A stretch of DNA of 64,000 nt from Ideonella aquatica (GTDB taxonomy: Bacteria > Pseudomonadota > Gammaproteobacteria > Burkholderiales > Burkholderiaceae_C). Position numbers and translations under genes: made by a program. The stretch is taken from positions 186,001 to 250,000 of the forward strand of contig NZ_JAGQDE010000003.1 of the NCBI RefSeq assembly GCF_018069755.1, in the 5' to 3' direction. Position 1 is the first letter of the stretch, and each line of letters begins with the position of its first letter. The notes beneath the pieces are model-generated. The model was not told the DNA's origin and searched no databases. It saw only the letters and a list, made by a program, of their open reading frames with translations. Below are positions 48,002 to 56,420 of the stretch, piece by piece.

Positions 48002-48050
48002 GGGCATCATCCAAGTGGAAACATGGGTCTTTTCACTTGGCGGGATGCCC
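48002..48050 (+). repeat. Composite long hairpin downstream of mucD
   Basis: The inner stem pairs 48011-48020 with 48031-48040 (ten pairs, one G-U), and the outer stem pairs GGGCAT 48002-48007 with ATGCCC 48045-48050. Together that is 16 pairs with a small internal loop. It starts 39 bases after the mucD stop and has no U-tract. It may stabilise the 3' end of the sigma-E operon mRNA or bind a regulator. Confidence 0.55.
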
Positions 48051-48130
48051 GGTCTCTGCGTCCGGCCTTTCATTCCAAGAGTGAGTGTTCGCCAACATTT
48101 CCACGTGCCCGCATTGACATTGCCTGGCGC

Positions 48131-48136
48131 TACAAT
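48131..48136 (+). promoter_or_regulatory. Candidate -10 element in the mucD-lepA gap
   Basis: TACAAT has a TTGACA at 48114-48119 only eleven bases upstream, which is too short for a normal promoter. A different -35 is not seen. The transcript would run toward lepA about 350 bases away. Kept as a weak candidate. Confidence 0.3.
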
Positions 48137-48230
48137 AGTGCCTGTTTTGACGCCGTTTAGGCGCTTGTTTCGCAATAGCCTGCGGTCAGTCACGCTGCGA
48201 TCGCGCGGCACCTGGGCAATGTGAATAAGC

Positions 48231-48239
48231 TGTGGATAA
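48231..48239 (-). promoter_or_regulatory. Perfect DnaA box
   Basis: TGTGGATAA is the exact reverse complement of the consensus DnaA box TTATCCACA. It is isolated in this gap rather than clustered as in an origin. A single box can act in DnaA-dependent gene regulation or titration. No dnaA, dnaN or gidA-type genes are near, so this is not evidence for the chromosomal origin. Confidence 0.55.
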
Positions 48240-48309
48240 ATTCGCTGTTGGCGACCTGCAACGACGCCTGGGCGAACAAATTCGCGGCTTGCAGCGGGGG
48301 CCTTTTGGC

Positions 48310-48315
48310 TACAAT
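48310..48315 (+). promoter_or_regulatory. -10 element of the candidate small RNA
   Basis: TACAAT with weak -35 candidates upstream (CTTGCA, 48288-48293, 16-base spacer; TTGCAG offset by one). The transcript would begin near 48322. The following region folds into two hairpins and ends in a U-tract. Confidence 0.5.
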
Positions 48316-48320
48316 GAAGG

Positions 48321-48385
48321 CCCAACAAGCAGTTGCCATACGTTTTGTTGGAAGGCGCGTCTCACCTTGGACGTGCCTTTTTTTT
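48321..48385 (+). ncRNA. Candidate small RNA upstream of lepA
   Basis: A transcript from about 48322 would be roughly 64 bases. Hairpin 1 pairs CCAACAA (48322-48328) with TTGTTGG (48345-48351). Hairpin 2 is the terminator (48352-48385). No ORF is convincing within it. The tight promoter-hairpin-terminator unit ahead of lepA fits a trans-acting small RNA or an attenuator of lepA. No family assignment can be made by eye. Confidence 0.45.
48352..48385 (+). terminator. Rho-independent terminator upstream of lepA
   Basis: AAGGCGCGTC pairs with GACGTGCCTT (one G-U) around the 8-base loop TCACCTTG, followed by a run of Ts (48378-48385, the first ones also pairing). It lies 100 bases before the lepA ATG, so it either ends a short RNA or attenuates lepA. 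Confidence 0.7.
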
Positions 48386-48484
48386 AGCTCCTCCCGGACA
48401 CCCGCCTGACGGGGCGTCCGACGCCTCCGACGGACCCGCGTCACCACCGCAGGCGGTGACCGCTGCAGGCGCCCAGATCTCCCC

Positions 48485-50293
48485 ATGGACCACATCCGCA
48501 ACTTCTCGATCATTGCCCACATCGACCACGGCAAGAGCACGCTGGCCGACCGCATCATCCAGCGCTGTGGCGGGCTGTCCGATCGCGAGATGGAAGCGCA
48601 GGTGCTCGACTCGATGGACATCGAGCGCGAGCGCGGCATCACGATCAAGGCGCAGACCGCGGCGCTGCGCTACACAGCGCGCGACGGCAAGGTCTACAAC
48701 CTCAACCTGATCGACACGCCCGGGCACGTCGACTTCTCCTATGAGGTGAGCCGCTCGCTGTCGGCCTGCGAGGGTGCGCTGCTGGTGGTCGATGCCTCGC
48801 AGGGCGTCGAGGCACAGACCGTGGCCAATTGCTACACCGCGCTCGACCTGGGTGTCGAAGTGGTGCCGGTGCTCAACAAGATGGACCTGCCGTCGGCGGA
48901 CCCCGACAACGCCAAGGCCGAGATCGAAGACGTCATCGGCATCGACGCCACCGACGCCATCCCCTGCTCGGCCAAGACCGGCATGGGCATCGATGAGATC
49001 CTCGAGGCCGTCATCACCCGCATGCCAGCACCGCGCGGCAACCCCGAGGGTGCGCCGCGCGCGATGATCATCGACGCCTGGTTCGACAACTACGTGGGTG
49101 TGGTGATGCTGGTGCGCATGGTCGACGGCCAACTGGCCAAGGGCGAGCGCATCCGCCTGATGGCCACCAACACCGTCTATCCGATCGAGCACCTGGGCGT
49201 GTTCACGCCCAAGAGCGAGAACCGCGACGTGCTGCGCGCCGGTGAGGTGGGCTTTCTGATCTGCGGCATCAAGGAACTGGCGGCGGCCAAGGTGGGCGAC
49301 ACCGTCACCATCGAGAAGAAGCTGCCCAACAACGCCGGTCCGGCCACCGAGGCGCTGCCTGGCTTCAAGGAGATCCAGCCGCAGGTCTTCGCCGGCCTGT
49401 ACCCGACCGAGGCCTCCGAGTACGACCAGCTGCGAGACGCGCTGGAAAAGCTCAAGCTCAACGACAGTTCCTTGCGCTACGAGCCCGAGGTCTCGCAGGC
49501 ACTGGGCTTCGGCTTCCGTTGCGGCTTCCTGGGCCTGCTGCACATGGAGATCGTGCAGGAACGCCTGGAGCGCGAGTTCGACCAGGACCTGGTGACCACC
49601 GCGCCCAGCGTGGTCTACGAGGTCGAGCTCAACGACGGCACCGTGCTGCAGGTCGAGAACCCCAGCAAGATGCCCGACCAGGGCCGCATCCGCGAAATCC
49701 GCGAACCCATCGTCACCGTCCACCTGTACATGCCGCAGGACTATGTGGGCGTGGTGATGACCCTGGCCAACCAGAAGCGCGGCGTGCAGCTCAACATGGC
49801 CTACCACGGCAAGCAGGTCATGCTGACCTATGAACTGCCGCTGGCCGAGATCGTGCTGGACTTCTTCGACAAGCTCAAGAGCGTCTCGCGCGGCTATGCC
49901 TCGATGGACTATGAGTTCAAGGAGTACCGCTCGGCCGATGTGGTCAAGGTCGACATCATGATCAACGGCGACCGCGTGGACCCGCTGGCCATGATCGTCC
50001 ACCGCAGCCAGAGCCAGTACCGCGGCCGCGCCGTGGCCGCCAAGATGCGCGAGCAGATCCCGCGCCAGATGTACGACGTGGCCATCCAGGCCGCCATCGG
50101 CGCCAACATCATCGCCCGCGAGAACATCAAGGCGCTGCGCAAGAACGTGCTGGCAAAATGCTACGGCGGCGACATCACCCGCAAGCGCAAGCTCCTCGAG
50201 AAGCAGAAGGCCGGCAAGAAGCGGATGAAGCAGATCGGCTCGGTCGAGGTGCCCCAGGAAGCCTTTCTCGCGATCCTCCAGGTGGACGACTGA
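48485..50293 (+). CDS. lepA: Elongation factor 4 (LepA)
   Basis: 602 residues. The G1 motif is [15 protein letters not shown]2/G3 are [12 protein letters not shown] and [12 protein letters not shown], and NKMDLPSAD is G4. Domains as in EF-G lacking domain IV, ending with the LepA C-terminal region [22 protein letters not shown], are present. It acts on stalled ribosomes or during initiation. It is directly followed by lepB, the usual pair. Confidence 0.97.
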   Translation: MDHIRNFSIIAHIDHGKSTLADRIIQRCGGLSDREMEAQVLDSMDIERERGITIKAQTAALRYTARDGKVYNLNLIDTPGHVDFSYEVSRSLSACEGALLVVDASQGVEAQTVANCYTALDLGVEVVPVLNKMDLPSADPDNAKAEIEDVIGIDATDAIPCSAKTGMGIDEILEAVITRMPAPRGNPEGAPRAMIIDAWFDNYVGVVMLVRMVDGQLAKGERIRLMATNTVYPIEHLGVFTPKSENRDVLRAGEVGFLICGIKELAAAKVGDTVTIEKKLPNNAGPATEALPGFKEIQPQVFAGLYPTEASEYDQLRDALEKLKLNDSSLRYEPEVSQALGFGFRCGFLGLLHMEIVQERLEREFDQDLVTTAPSVVYEVELNDGTVLQVENPSKMPDQGRIREIREPIVTVHLYMPQDYVGVVMTLANQKRGVQLNMAYHGKQVMLTYELPLAEIVLDFFDKLKSVSRGYASMDYEFKEYRSADVVKVDIMINGDRVDPLAMIVHRSQSQYRGRAVAAKMREQIPRQMYDVAIQAAIGANIIARENIKALRKNVLAKCYGGDITRKRKLLEKQKAGKKRMKQIGSVEVPQEAFLAILQVDD

Positions 50294-50313
50294 CCGCCCC
50301 GACACTGCCCTTC

Positions 50314-51282
50314 ATGAGCCAACTCACCGCTGCGCTGTTCACCCTGCTGGCCGCCTACCTGGCGGGCTGGTACTTCGACGCCTGGCACGGCAACTTCGCG
50401 CTGCTGCTGTTCGTGCTGACCCTGGTCACCTGCGTCTACTGGCTGGCCGAGCGGCTGCGCTTCAAGCCGGCACGTGAAGCCGCGGTGCGCCAACTCGAAA
50501 GCCAGGACAGCGCGCGCCGCGCCGAACTGACCCGCCTGGGCATCGAGAAGGTCGACGGCAACCTCGACGAGGCCCGCGCCAAGCTGCTGGCCCAGCCCTG
50601 GTGGCTGGACTGGACCGCGGGCCTGTTCCCGGTGATCCTGGTGGTCTTCGTGCTGCGCTCCTTCCTCTTCGAGCCCTTCAAGATCCCGTCCGGCTCGATG
50701 ATTCCCACGCTGGTGGTGGGCGACCTGATCCTGGTGAACAAGTTCCACTACGGCGTGCGTCTGCCGGTGATCAACAAGAAGATCATCGCCAACAACGACC
50801 CGCAGCGCGGCGACGTGATGGTCTTCCGCTACCCGGTGGACACCCGCATCGACTTCATCAAGCGGGTGGTGGGCGTGCCGGGCGACGAGATCTCCTACCT
50901 GAACGCCGAGCTGCGCGTCAACGGCCAGCCGGTGCCCACCGCCGCCGGGGCCGACGCCTATGACGACGAGGCCATGCGCTACATGGCCCGCTTCACCGAG
51001 AAGCTGGGTGAGGTCGAGCACCGCATCCAGCGCTACAAGCAGGTGCTGCCTTTCAACCCGATGCAGGTGCGCGACTTCCCCGGCAAGGACCAGTGCCGCT
51101 ACAGTGCCGAGGGCTTCGTCTGCAAGGTGCCGCCGGGCCACTATTTCATGATGGGCGACAACCGGGACAACTCCGAGGATTCGCGCTACTGGGGCTTCGT
51201 GCCTGACGAGAACATCGTCGGCCGGGCCTTCTTTGTCTGGATGAACTTCTCCAGCCTGGGGCGCATTGGCGCCTTCCGCTGA
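50314..51282 (+). CDS. lepB: Signal peptidase I
   Basis: 322 residues. Two N-terminal membrane helices precede the catalytic region. S128 in FKIPSGSMIPTL and K183 in DFIKRVVGVPGD form the Ser-Lys dyad with the same 55-residue spacing as E. coli LepB. MMGDNRDNSEDSRYWG is the C-terminal signature. It removes signal peptides from secreted proteins at the inner membrane. Confidence 0.96.
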   Translation: MSQLTAALFTLLAAYLAGWYFDAWHGNFALLLFVLTLVTCVYWLAERLRFKPAREAAVRQLESQDSARRAELTRLGIEKVDGNLDEARAKLLAQPWWLDWTAGLFPVILVVFVLRSFLFEPFKIPSGSMIPTLVVGDLILVNKFHYGVRLPVINKKIIANNDPQRGDVMVFRYPVDTRIDFIKRVVGVPGDEISYLNAELRVNGQPVPTAAGADAYDDEAMRYMARFTEKLGEVEHRIQRYKQVLPFNPMQVRDFPGKDQCRYSAEGFVCKVPPGHYFMMGDNRDNSEDSRYWGFVPDENIVGRAFFVWMNFSSLGRIGAFR

Positions 51283-51305
51283 GCTCACTGCAGGAGTTTG
51301 ATGCG

Positions 51306-51671
51306 ATGCGATATTCCCGCCGTTTCGGCCACCAGGGCATGGGCCTGTTCGGGATGCTGTTCCTGGCCATCCTGGTCGCGTTCATCGGTCTGGTGGCGGT
51401 GCGCGTGCTGCCCACGATCAACGAGTACCTGACGATCGAGAAGGCCGTCAGGAAGGTGCTCGACGAGAACCCGGGTTCGGTGCCGGCGATCCGCACCGCC
51501 TTCGATCGCCAGAAGGACATCGAGTACTCGATCTCGTCCATCTCCGGCTCCGACCTCGAGGTCACCCAGCAGGGTGACCGCACCACCGTGAGCTACGCCT
51601 ACGAGCGCGAGGTGCCGGTGATCGAGCCGGTCTTTCTGCTGATCAAGTACCAGGGCAGCCACACGAGGTGA
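51306..51671 (+). CDS. DUF4845-family membrane protein
   Basis: 121 residues. One N-terminal membrane helix (about residues 12-34, GMGLFGMLFLAILVAFIGLVAV) is followed by VLPTINEYLTIEKAVRKVLDEN and a small periplasmic or cytoplasmic domain. The lepB-DUF4845-rnc order is typical of betaproteobacteria. Its role is not known. Its stop shares four bases with the upstream GTG start of rnc. Confidence 0.82.
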   Translation: MRYSRRFGHQGMGLFGMLFLAILVAFIGLVAVRVLPTINEYLTIEKAVRKVLDENPGSVPAIRTAFDRQKDIEYSISSISGSDLEVTQQGDRTTVSYAYEREVPVIEPVFLLIKYQGSHTR

Positions 51672-52381
51672 GCGGCTCCACGCGCCCGCGCGACACCGGC
51701 ATGGACTCACGCCTTGAACAGTTGCAGCAGCGGCTGGACTATCGCTTCAGGGATCCGGCCCTGCTGCAGCGCGCGTTGACGCACCGCAGCTTCGGCAGCG
51801 GCCACAACGAGCGCCTGGAGTTTCTGGGCGATGCGGTGCTGAACCTGACGGTGTCGCACCTGCTGTTCGAGCGCTTTGGTGAGTCGGCCGAGGGCGACCT
51901 CACCCGGGTGCGCGCCCACCTGGTGCGCGAAGACAGCCTGCACCGCGCCGCGTTGCAACTGGGCCTGCCACAGGTGCTTCGCCTGTCCGAGGGCGAGGCC
52001 CGCGGCGGCGGTGCCCAGCGGCCGTCGATCCTGGCCGATGCGGCCGAGGCGGTGATTGGTGCGGTGTACCTGGACGGTGGCTTCGACGCCGCCCGCGCCC
52101 TGGTGGCGTCGCTGTTTGGCGAGCTGATCCTGGACACCAGCGTCGACGCCTGGCGCAAGGATGCCAAGACCGAGCTGCAGGAGTGGCTGCAGGCGCGGCG
52201 CCATCCGGTGCCTGATTACCGCATTGCCGCCACCCGCGGCCAGGCCCATGCCCAGATCTTCGAGGTCGAGTGCCTGGTCCCGGCCCTGGGCCGACGCGCG
52301 GTGGGCGAGGGCCGTTCGCGCCGCGCCGCCGAGCAGGAAGCGGCCCGCCAGATGCTCGAGCTGCTGCTCGCCCAAGGCTGA
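51668..52381 (+). CDS. rnc: Ribonuclease III
   Basis: 237 residues from GTG 51668 (overlapping the previous stop) or 226 from ATG 51701; the shorter form matches family length, while the GTG supports coupling. [21 protein letters not shown] is the signature, with [17 protein letters not shown], and a C-terminal double-stranded RNA-binding domain starts about residue 160. It processes rRNA and structured mRNAs. Confidence 0.93.
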   Translation: MSGSTRPRDTGMDSRLEQLQQRLDYRFRDPALLQRALTHRSFGSGHNERLEFLGDAVLNLTVSHLLFERFGESAEGDLTRVRAHLVREDSLHRAALQLGLPQVLRLSEGEARGGGAQRPSILADAAEAVIGAVYLDGGFDAARALVASLFGELILDTSVDAWRKDAKTELQEWLQARRHPVPDYRIAATRGQAHAQIFEVECLVPALGRRAVGEGRSRRAAEQEAARQMLELLLAQG

Positions 52382-53292
52382 TGCCCATGTCCGACCACCC
52401 TGATACCGCGCAGCGCTGCGGCCTGATCGCCATCATCGGCCGACCCAACGTGGGCAAGTCCACGCTGATGAATGCGCTGGTCGGCCAGAAGATCAGCATC
52501 ACCTCCAAGAAGGCGCAGACCACGCGCCACCGCATCACCGGGGTGCGCACCGTGGGCGCGGCCCAGTTCGTGTTCGTTGACACGCCCGGCTTCCAGATGA
52601 AGCACGCCACCGCGCTGAACCGCACCCTCAACCGCACGGTGCAGTCCACGCTGGCCGATGTCGATGTGGTGCTGTTCCTGGTCGAGGCCGGCCGCTTCGG
52701 CATGGACGATGCCAAGGTGCTGTCGCTGGTGCCCGAAGGCAAGCCCTGTGTGCTGCTGGCCAACAAGCTGGATGAAGTCAAGCGCCGCGCCGACCTGCTG
52801 CCCTGGCTCAAGAGCATGCAGGAGCGCCACGCCTTCGCCGAGTTCGTGCCGATGTCGGCCCAGAAGAAGGCCGATGTCGATCGCCTCTTCGGCATCCTCG
52901 AGCCCTACCTGCCCGAGCAGGACTGGTACTACGACGAGGACATGCTGACCGACCGCAGCGAAAAATTCCTCGCCAGCGAAATCATCCGCGAGAAGCTCTT
53001 CCGCCTGACCGGCGACGAGCTGCCCTACACCTCCACCGTGGTGATCGACCAGTGGCTGGAGGAAGAGGGCGGGGCCAAGCGGCGCATCGGCGCCAGCATC
53101 ATCGTCGAGCGCGATGCCCACAAGGGCATGATCATCGGTGCGGGTGGCGAGCGGCTTAAGCGCATCGGCTCGGAGGCGCGCCAGGAGATGGAGCACCTGA
53201 TGGAGGCGCATGTCTTCCTGGAGCTGTGGGTCAAGGTGCGCTCAGGCTGGGCCGACAGCGAGGAACACCTGCGCTCCTACGGTTACGAATGA
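52381..53292 (+). CDS. era: GTPase Era
   Basis: 303 residues. [27 protein letters not shown] and NKLDEVKR are the G1, G3 and G4 motifs. The C-terminal KH domain has [26 protein letters not shown]. Era assists 30S ribosome assembly. ATG 52381 overlaps the rnc stop (TGATG); a second ATG six bases later is possible. Confidence 0.96.
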   Translation: MPMSDHPDTAQRCGLIAIIGRPNVGKSTLMNALVGQKISITSKKAQTTRHRITGVRTVGAAQFVFVDTPGFQMKHATALNRTLNRTVQSTLADVDVVLFLVEAGRFGMDDAKVLSLVPEGKPCVLLANKLDEVKRRADLLPWLKSMQERHAFAEFVPMSAQKKADVDRLFGILEPYLPEQDWYYDEDMLTDRSEKFLASEIIREKLFRLTGDELPYTSTVVIDQWLEEEGGAKRRIGASIIVERDAHKGMIIGAGGERLKRIGSEARQEMEHLMEAHVFLELWVKVRSGWADSEEHLRSYGYE

Positions 53293-54092
53293 AGCCGCGC
53301 TCGGCGCCCACGCCGGCCTTCGTGCTGCACCGCTACGACTGGAGCGAAACCAGCCTGATCCTGGACCTGTTCACCCGCGAGCGCGGCCGGGTCACCGTGG
53401 CCGCCAAGGGCGCCAAGCGGCCGTATTCGCAGCTGCGCCCGGTGCTGCTGCCCTTCCAGCGCCTGATGGCGCTGCTGAGCCAGCCCAAGGGCGACGAGCC
53501 CGTGGACATCTTCACGCTGCGCAGTGCCGAATGGGCCGGTGGCGCGCCGATGCTGCAGGGTGCCGCGCTGTTCAGCGGCTTCTACCTGAACGAGCTGCTG
53601 ATCAAGCTGCTGCCAAGGGGTGACGCCCACCCGGTGCTGTTCGACGCCTATGCCCACACGCTGCCGGCGCTGTCGCTGGCCGACCCCACGCTGACCCCGG
53701 CCGCGCTGCGCGCCTTCGAGGTGGTGCTGCTGCGCGAGCTGGGCCTGCTGCCGCAGCTCGACCGCACCGGCACCCGTGACCAGCGCCTGGATGAGGAGGC
53801 GCTGTACATGCTGCGCCCCGAGCTGGGCGTGCTGCCCTATGCCCATGGCGACGCGCCGATCAGCGGCCGCACACTGAGCGCGATGCAGGACGCACTGGAC
53901 CAGGGCGACCTGCCGGCCTTGCAGGCTGCGGCAGCGCAGGCGCTGCCGGCGCTCAAGCTGACCCTGCGCCAGTGGCTGCACTACCATCTGGGCTCAACCC
54001 GGCTGCGCACCCGCGAGGTGATGCTGGCCTCCCAGCAATTCGCCCTGCGGCCCGACAGCGCGGCCACCGCCCCGGAAGACGCCGTCCCATGA
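53289..54092 (+). CDS. recO: DNA repair protein RecO
   Basis: 267 residues. [24 protein letters not shown] is the typical OB-fold start, [16 protein letters not shown] continues it, and the helical second part contains [19 protein letters not shown] and [11 protein letters not shown]. It loads RecA with RecR. The ATG is inside the era stop (4-base overlap). Upstream in-frame sequence runs into era. Confidence 0.94.
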   Translation: MKPRSAPTPAFVLHRYDWSETSLILDLFTRERGRVTVAAKGAKRPYSQLRPVLLPFQRLMALLSQPKGDEPVDIFTLRSAEWAGGAPMLQGAALFSGFYLNELLIKLLPRGDAHPVLFDAYAHTLPALSLADPTLTPAALRAFEVVLLRELGLLPQLDRTGTRDQRLDEEALYMLRPELGVLPYAHGDAPISGRTLSAMQDALDQGDLPALQAAAAQALPALKLTLRQWLHYHLGSTRLRTREVMLASQQFALRPDSAATAPEDAVP

Positions 54093-54862
54093 ATCCTCTC
54101 GTCGCCGCCGACAGCGGCACTGCCCTGTCGGTCAACCTGAACAAGGTCGCGCTGCTGCGCAACACCCGCCACCTGGGCATTCCCAGCGTGCTGCGCGCCG
54201 CCGAGCTGGTGCTGCAGGCCGGCGCCGACGGCATCACCGTCCACCCGCGCCAGGACGAGCGCCACATCCGCGGCAGCGACGTCCACGAGCTGGCGGCACT
54301 GCTGCGCCGCGACTGGCCGCAGATCGAGTACAACATCGAAGGCAACCCGCTGCACAACCTGATGGACTTCATCCGCAGTGTGCGGCCGCATCAGGCCACC
54401 TTCGTGCCTGACAGCGTGGGCCAGTTCACCTCCGACCACGGCTGGAACCTGCCGGCCGACGCCGACACGCTGCGCCCGCTGATCGACGAATGCCACGCCC
54501 TGGGCGTGCGCGTGAGCCTGTTCATGGATCCGCAGCCCGAGGCCATGGCCCATGCGCGTGCGGTGGGCGCCGACCGGGTGGAGCTCTACACCGAAAGCTA
54601 CGCCAGCGCCTGCGGCACGCCGCAGGAGGCCGCGGTGCGCGCGCAGTTCGCCGCCACCGCACAGGCGGCACTGGCCGCCGGCCTGGGTGTCAACGCCGGC
54701 CACGACCTCAACCGCGACAACCTGGGCGCGTTTCTGCGCGAGGTGCCCGGCGTGCTGGAGGTGTCGATCGGCCACGCGCTGATCGCCGACGCCCTGGAGC
54801 TGGGCTACGCCGCCACGATCCGTGACTACCAGCGCGTGATCCGCGCCGCCCACGCGCGCTGA
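54089..54862 (+). CDS. pdxJ: Pyridoxine 5'-phosphate synthase
   Basis: 257 residues. LSVNLNKVALLRNTRH, ADGITVHPRQDERHIRGSDV, EYNIEGNP, QATFVPDSVGQFTSDHGWN and the ELYTESYA and VNAGHDLNRDN segments are the PdxJ hallmarks. It condenses 1-deoxyxylulose phosphate and 3-amino-2-oxopropyl phosphate to make vitamin B6 phosphate. The start overlaps the recO stop by 4 bases. Confidence 0.96.
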   Translation: MNPLVAADSGTALSVNLNKVALLRNTRHLGIPSVLRAAELVLQAGADGITVHPRQDERHIRGSDVHELAALLRRDWPQIEYNIEGNPLHNLMDFIRSVRPHQATFVPDSVGQFTSDHGWNLPADADTLRPLIDECHALGVRVSLFMDPQPEAMAHARAVGADRVELYTESYASACGTPQEAAVRAQFAATAQAALAAGLGVNAGHDLNRDNLGAFLREVPGVLEVSIGHALIADALELGYAATIRDYQRVIRAAHAR

Positions 54863-54865
54863 GCG

Positions 54866-55273
54866 ATGGCGGTCTACGGCATCGGCACCGACGTCTGCGA
54901 CCTGCGTCGCATCGCGCGCGTGCTCGAGCGCAAGGGCGACCGCTTCGCGCACAAGACGCTGGGACCGAGCGAGTGGCTGGTGTTCCAGCACCGGCGCGCG
55001 CGTGAGACCTCGCGCGGGCTGGCCTACCTGGGCAGCCGCTTCTCGGCCAAGGAGTCCTTCTCCAAGGCGATCGGCCTGGGCATGCGCATGCCCATGACCT
55101 GGCGCGCCTGCGAGATCCTCAACCACCCCAGCGGCCAGCCCTACATCCGCCTGCACGGCGCGCTGGCCGAGTGGTTCAGCCAGCAGGGCCTGCAGGCCCA
55201 CGTCACGCTCAGCGACGAGAGCGACTACACGGTCAGCTTCGTCGTCGTCGAAACCCAAGCGCCTCCGCCATGA
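54866..55273 (+). CDS. acpS: Holo-ACP synthase
   Basis: 135 residues. [18 protein letters not shown] contains the conserved Asp, and [15 protein letters not shown] has the metal-binding Glu-Ser. It transfers 4'-phosphopantetheine to S37 of AcpP. It lies 3 bases after pdxJ, matching the pdxJ-acpS order of many proteobacteria. The stop overlaps the next start. Confidence 0.95.
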   Translation: MAVYGIGTDVCDLRRIARVLERKGDRFAHKTLGPSEWLVFQHRRARETSRGLAYLGSRFSAKESFSKAIGLGMRMPMTWRACEILNHPSGQPYIRLHGALAEWFSQQGLQAHVTLSDESDYTVSFVVVETQAPPP

Positions 55274-56334
55274 GCACACACGCCCCCGTCATCCTCGACA
55301 TCGCCGGTCCCGAGCTCACTGCCGCCGACCGCCGCCGCCTCGCCCATCCGATGACCGGCGGCATGATCCTGTTCGGTCGCCACTGGACCAACCGCGCCCA
55401 CCTGACCCGCCTGGTGGCCGAGTGCAAGGCCATCCGGCCCGACCTGCTGGTCTGCGTCGACCATGAGGGCGGCCGGGTGCAGCGTTTCCGCACCGACGGC
55501 TTCACGCACCTGCCACCGATGCGCCACTTCGGCCAGTGGTGGATGCGCGACCCGATGGCGGCCACCGACGCCGCCACCGCGGCCGGCTATGTGCTGGCCA
55601 GCGAGCTGCGCGCCTGCGGCGTGGACTTCAGCTTCACGCCGGTGCTGGACCTGGACTTCGGCGAAAGCAGCGTGATCGGCGACCGCTCTTTCCACCGCGA
55701 TGCGCGCGTGGTGACCCTGCTGGCCAAGAGCCTGGCCCTGGGCCTGGCGCAGGCCGGCATGGCGCACTGCGGCAAGCACTTCCCCGGCCATGGATTCGTG
55801 CAGGCCGACAGCCATGTGGCGGTGCCGGTGGACAAGCGCTCGCGCAAGGCCATCCTGGCCGACGACGCCCGGCCCTACGCCTGGATGAGCAGCTCGCTCA
55901 CCGCGGTGATGCCGGCGCATGTGGTCTATCCCCGGGTGGACAAGCGGCCAGCCGGTTTCTCCAGCGTCTGGCTGCAGGACATCCTGCGCGGCCAGCTGGG
56001 TTTCACCGGTGTGGTCTTCAGCGACGACCTCAGCATGGAGGGCGCGCGCTTCATCGAGGGCCGGGCGGTCAGCGCCACCGACGCCGCGCTGGCCGCGCTG
56101 GAAGCCGGCTGCGACCTGGTGCTGCTGTGCAACCAGTCGGCGGTGGATGCTGGCCGGCCGCTGGACGAGCTGCTCGACGGCCTGGGCGAGGCGCTGGCCC
56201 GCGGCCGCTGGGCCGCCAACCCGCACAGCGAGCGGCGCCGCGTCGCCCTGCTGCCGCAGACCGACCCGCTGCCCTGGGACGAGCTGATGCACCACGCGCC
56301 CTACCTGCGCGCGCTGGAGCGGCTGGGCAGCTGA
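55270..56334 (+). CDS. nagZ: Beta-N-acetylhexosaminidase
   Basis: 354 residues of GH3 type. [57 protein letters not shown] and [10 protein letters not shown] are all NagZ hallmarks, the last holding the catalytic Asp. It acts in the cytoplasm on peptidoglycan recycling products. The ATG lies within the acpS stop (4-base overlap). It converges on rne over a hairpin terminator. Confidence 0.95.
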   Translation: MSTHAPVILDIAGPELTAADRRRLAHPMTGGMILFGRHWTNRAHLTRLVAECKAIRPDLLVCVDHEGGRVQRFRTDGFTHLPPMRHFGQWWMRDPMAATDAATAAGYVLASELRACGVDFSFTPVLDLDFGESSVIGDRSFHRDARVVTLLAKSLALGLAQAGMAHCGKHFPGHGFVQADSHVAVPVDKRSRKAILADDARPYAWMSSSLTAVMPAHVVYPRVDKRPAGFSSVWLQDILRGQLGFTGVVFSDDLSMEGARFIEGRAVSATDAALAALEAGCDLVLLCNQSAVDAGRPLDELLDGLGEALARGRWAANPHSERRRVALLPQTDPLPWDELMHHAPYLRALERLGS

Positions 56335-56360
56335 AGGCCGACGCACGACGCTCCACAACG

Positions 56361-56390
56361 ACAAAGGCCACCCGAGAGGGTGGCCTTTGT
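56361..56390. terminator. Bidirectional terminator between nagZ and rne
   Basis: Perfect 13-base arms (ACAAAGGCCACCC and GGGTGGCCTTTGT) enclose a GAGA tetraloop. The stem's end contributes A/T stretches on both strands. It sits in the 86 bases between the convergent genes, so it can stop both transcripts. Confidence 0.85.
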
Positions 56391-56420
56391 TCATGGCAGC
56401 ACAGCCGCCATGGCACCGGC

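Larger units (their letters stand above)
47964..48484 (+). other. 521-base gap between mucD and lepA
   Basis: No protein gene is convincing here. The stretch, less GC-rich than its surroundings, holds a long hairpin (48002-48050), a TACAAT -10 box (48131-48136), a perfect DnaA box (48231-48239), a second TACAAT (48310-48315) and a Rho-independent terminator (48352-48385). The second box and terminator could define a small RNA. The lepA ATG is at 48485. Confidence 0.6.

Noticed and set aside
48114-48136. TTGACA followed by TACAAT as a promoter
   Set aside because: The spacer is only eleven bases; sigma-70 promoters need about 16-18. The -10 box is kept only as a weak candidate without this -35.
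48231-48239. Chromosomal replication origin
   Set aside because: Only one DnaA box is present and none of the usual origin-linked genes (dnaA, dnaN, gidA, parAB) is near.
47964-48484. Small protein-coding genes in the mucD-lepA gap
   Set aside because: The short open frames here (about 60-70 codons) lack ribosome-binding sites and have composition that varies with frame; the hairpins and terminator explain the stretch better.
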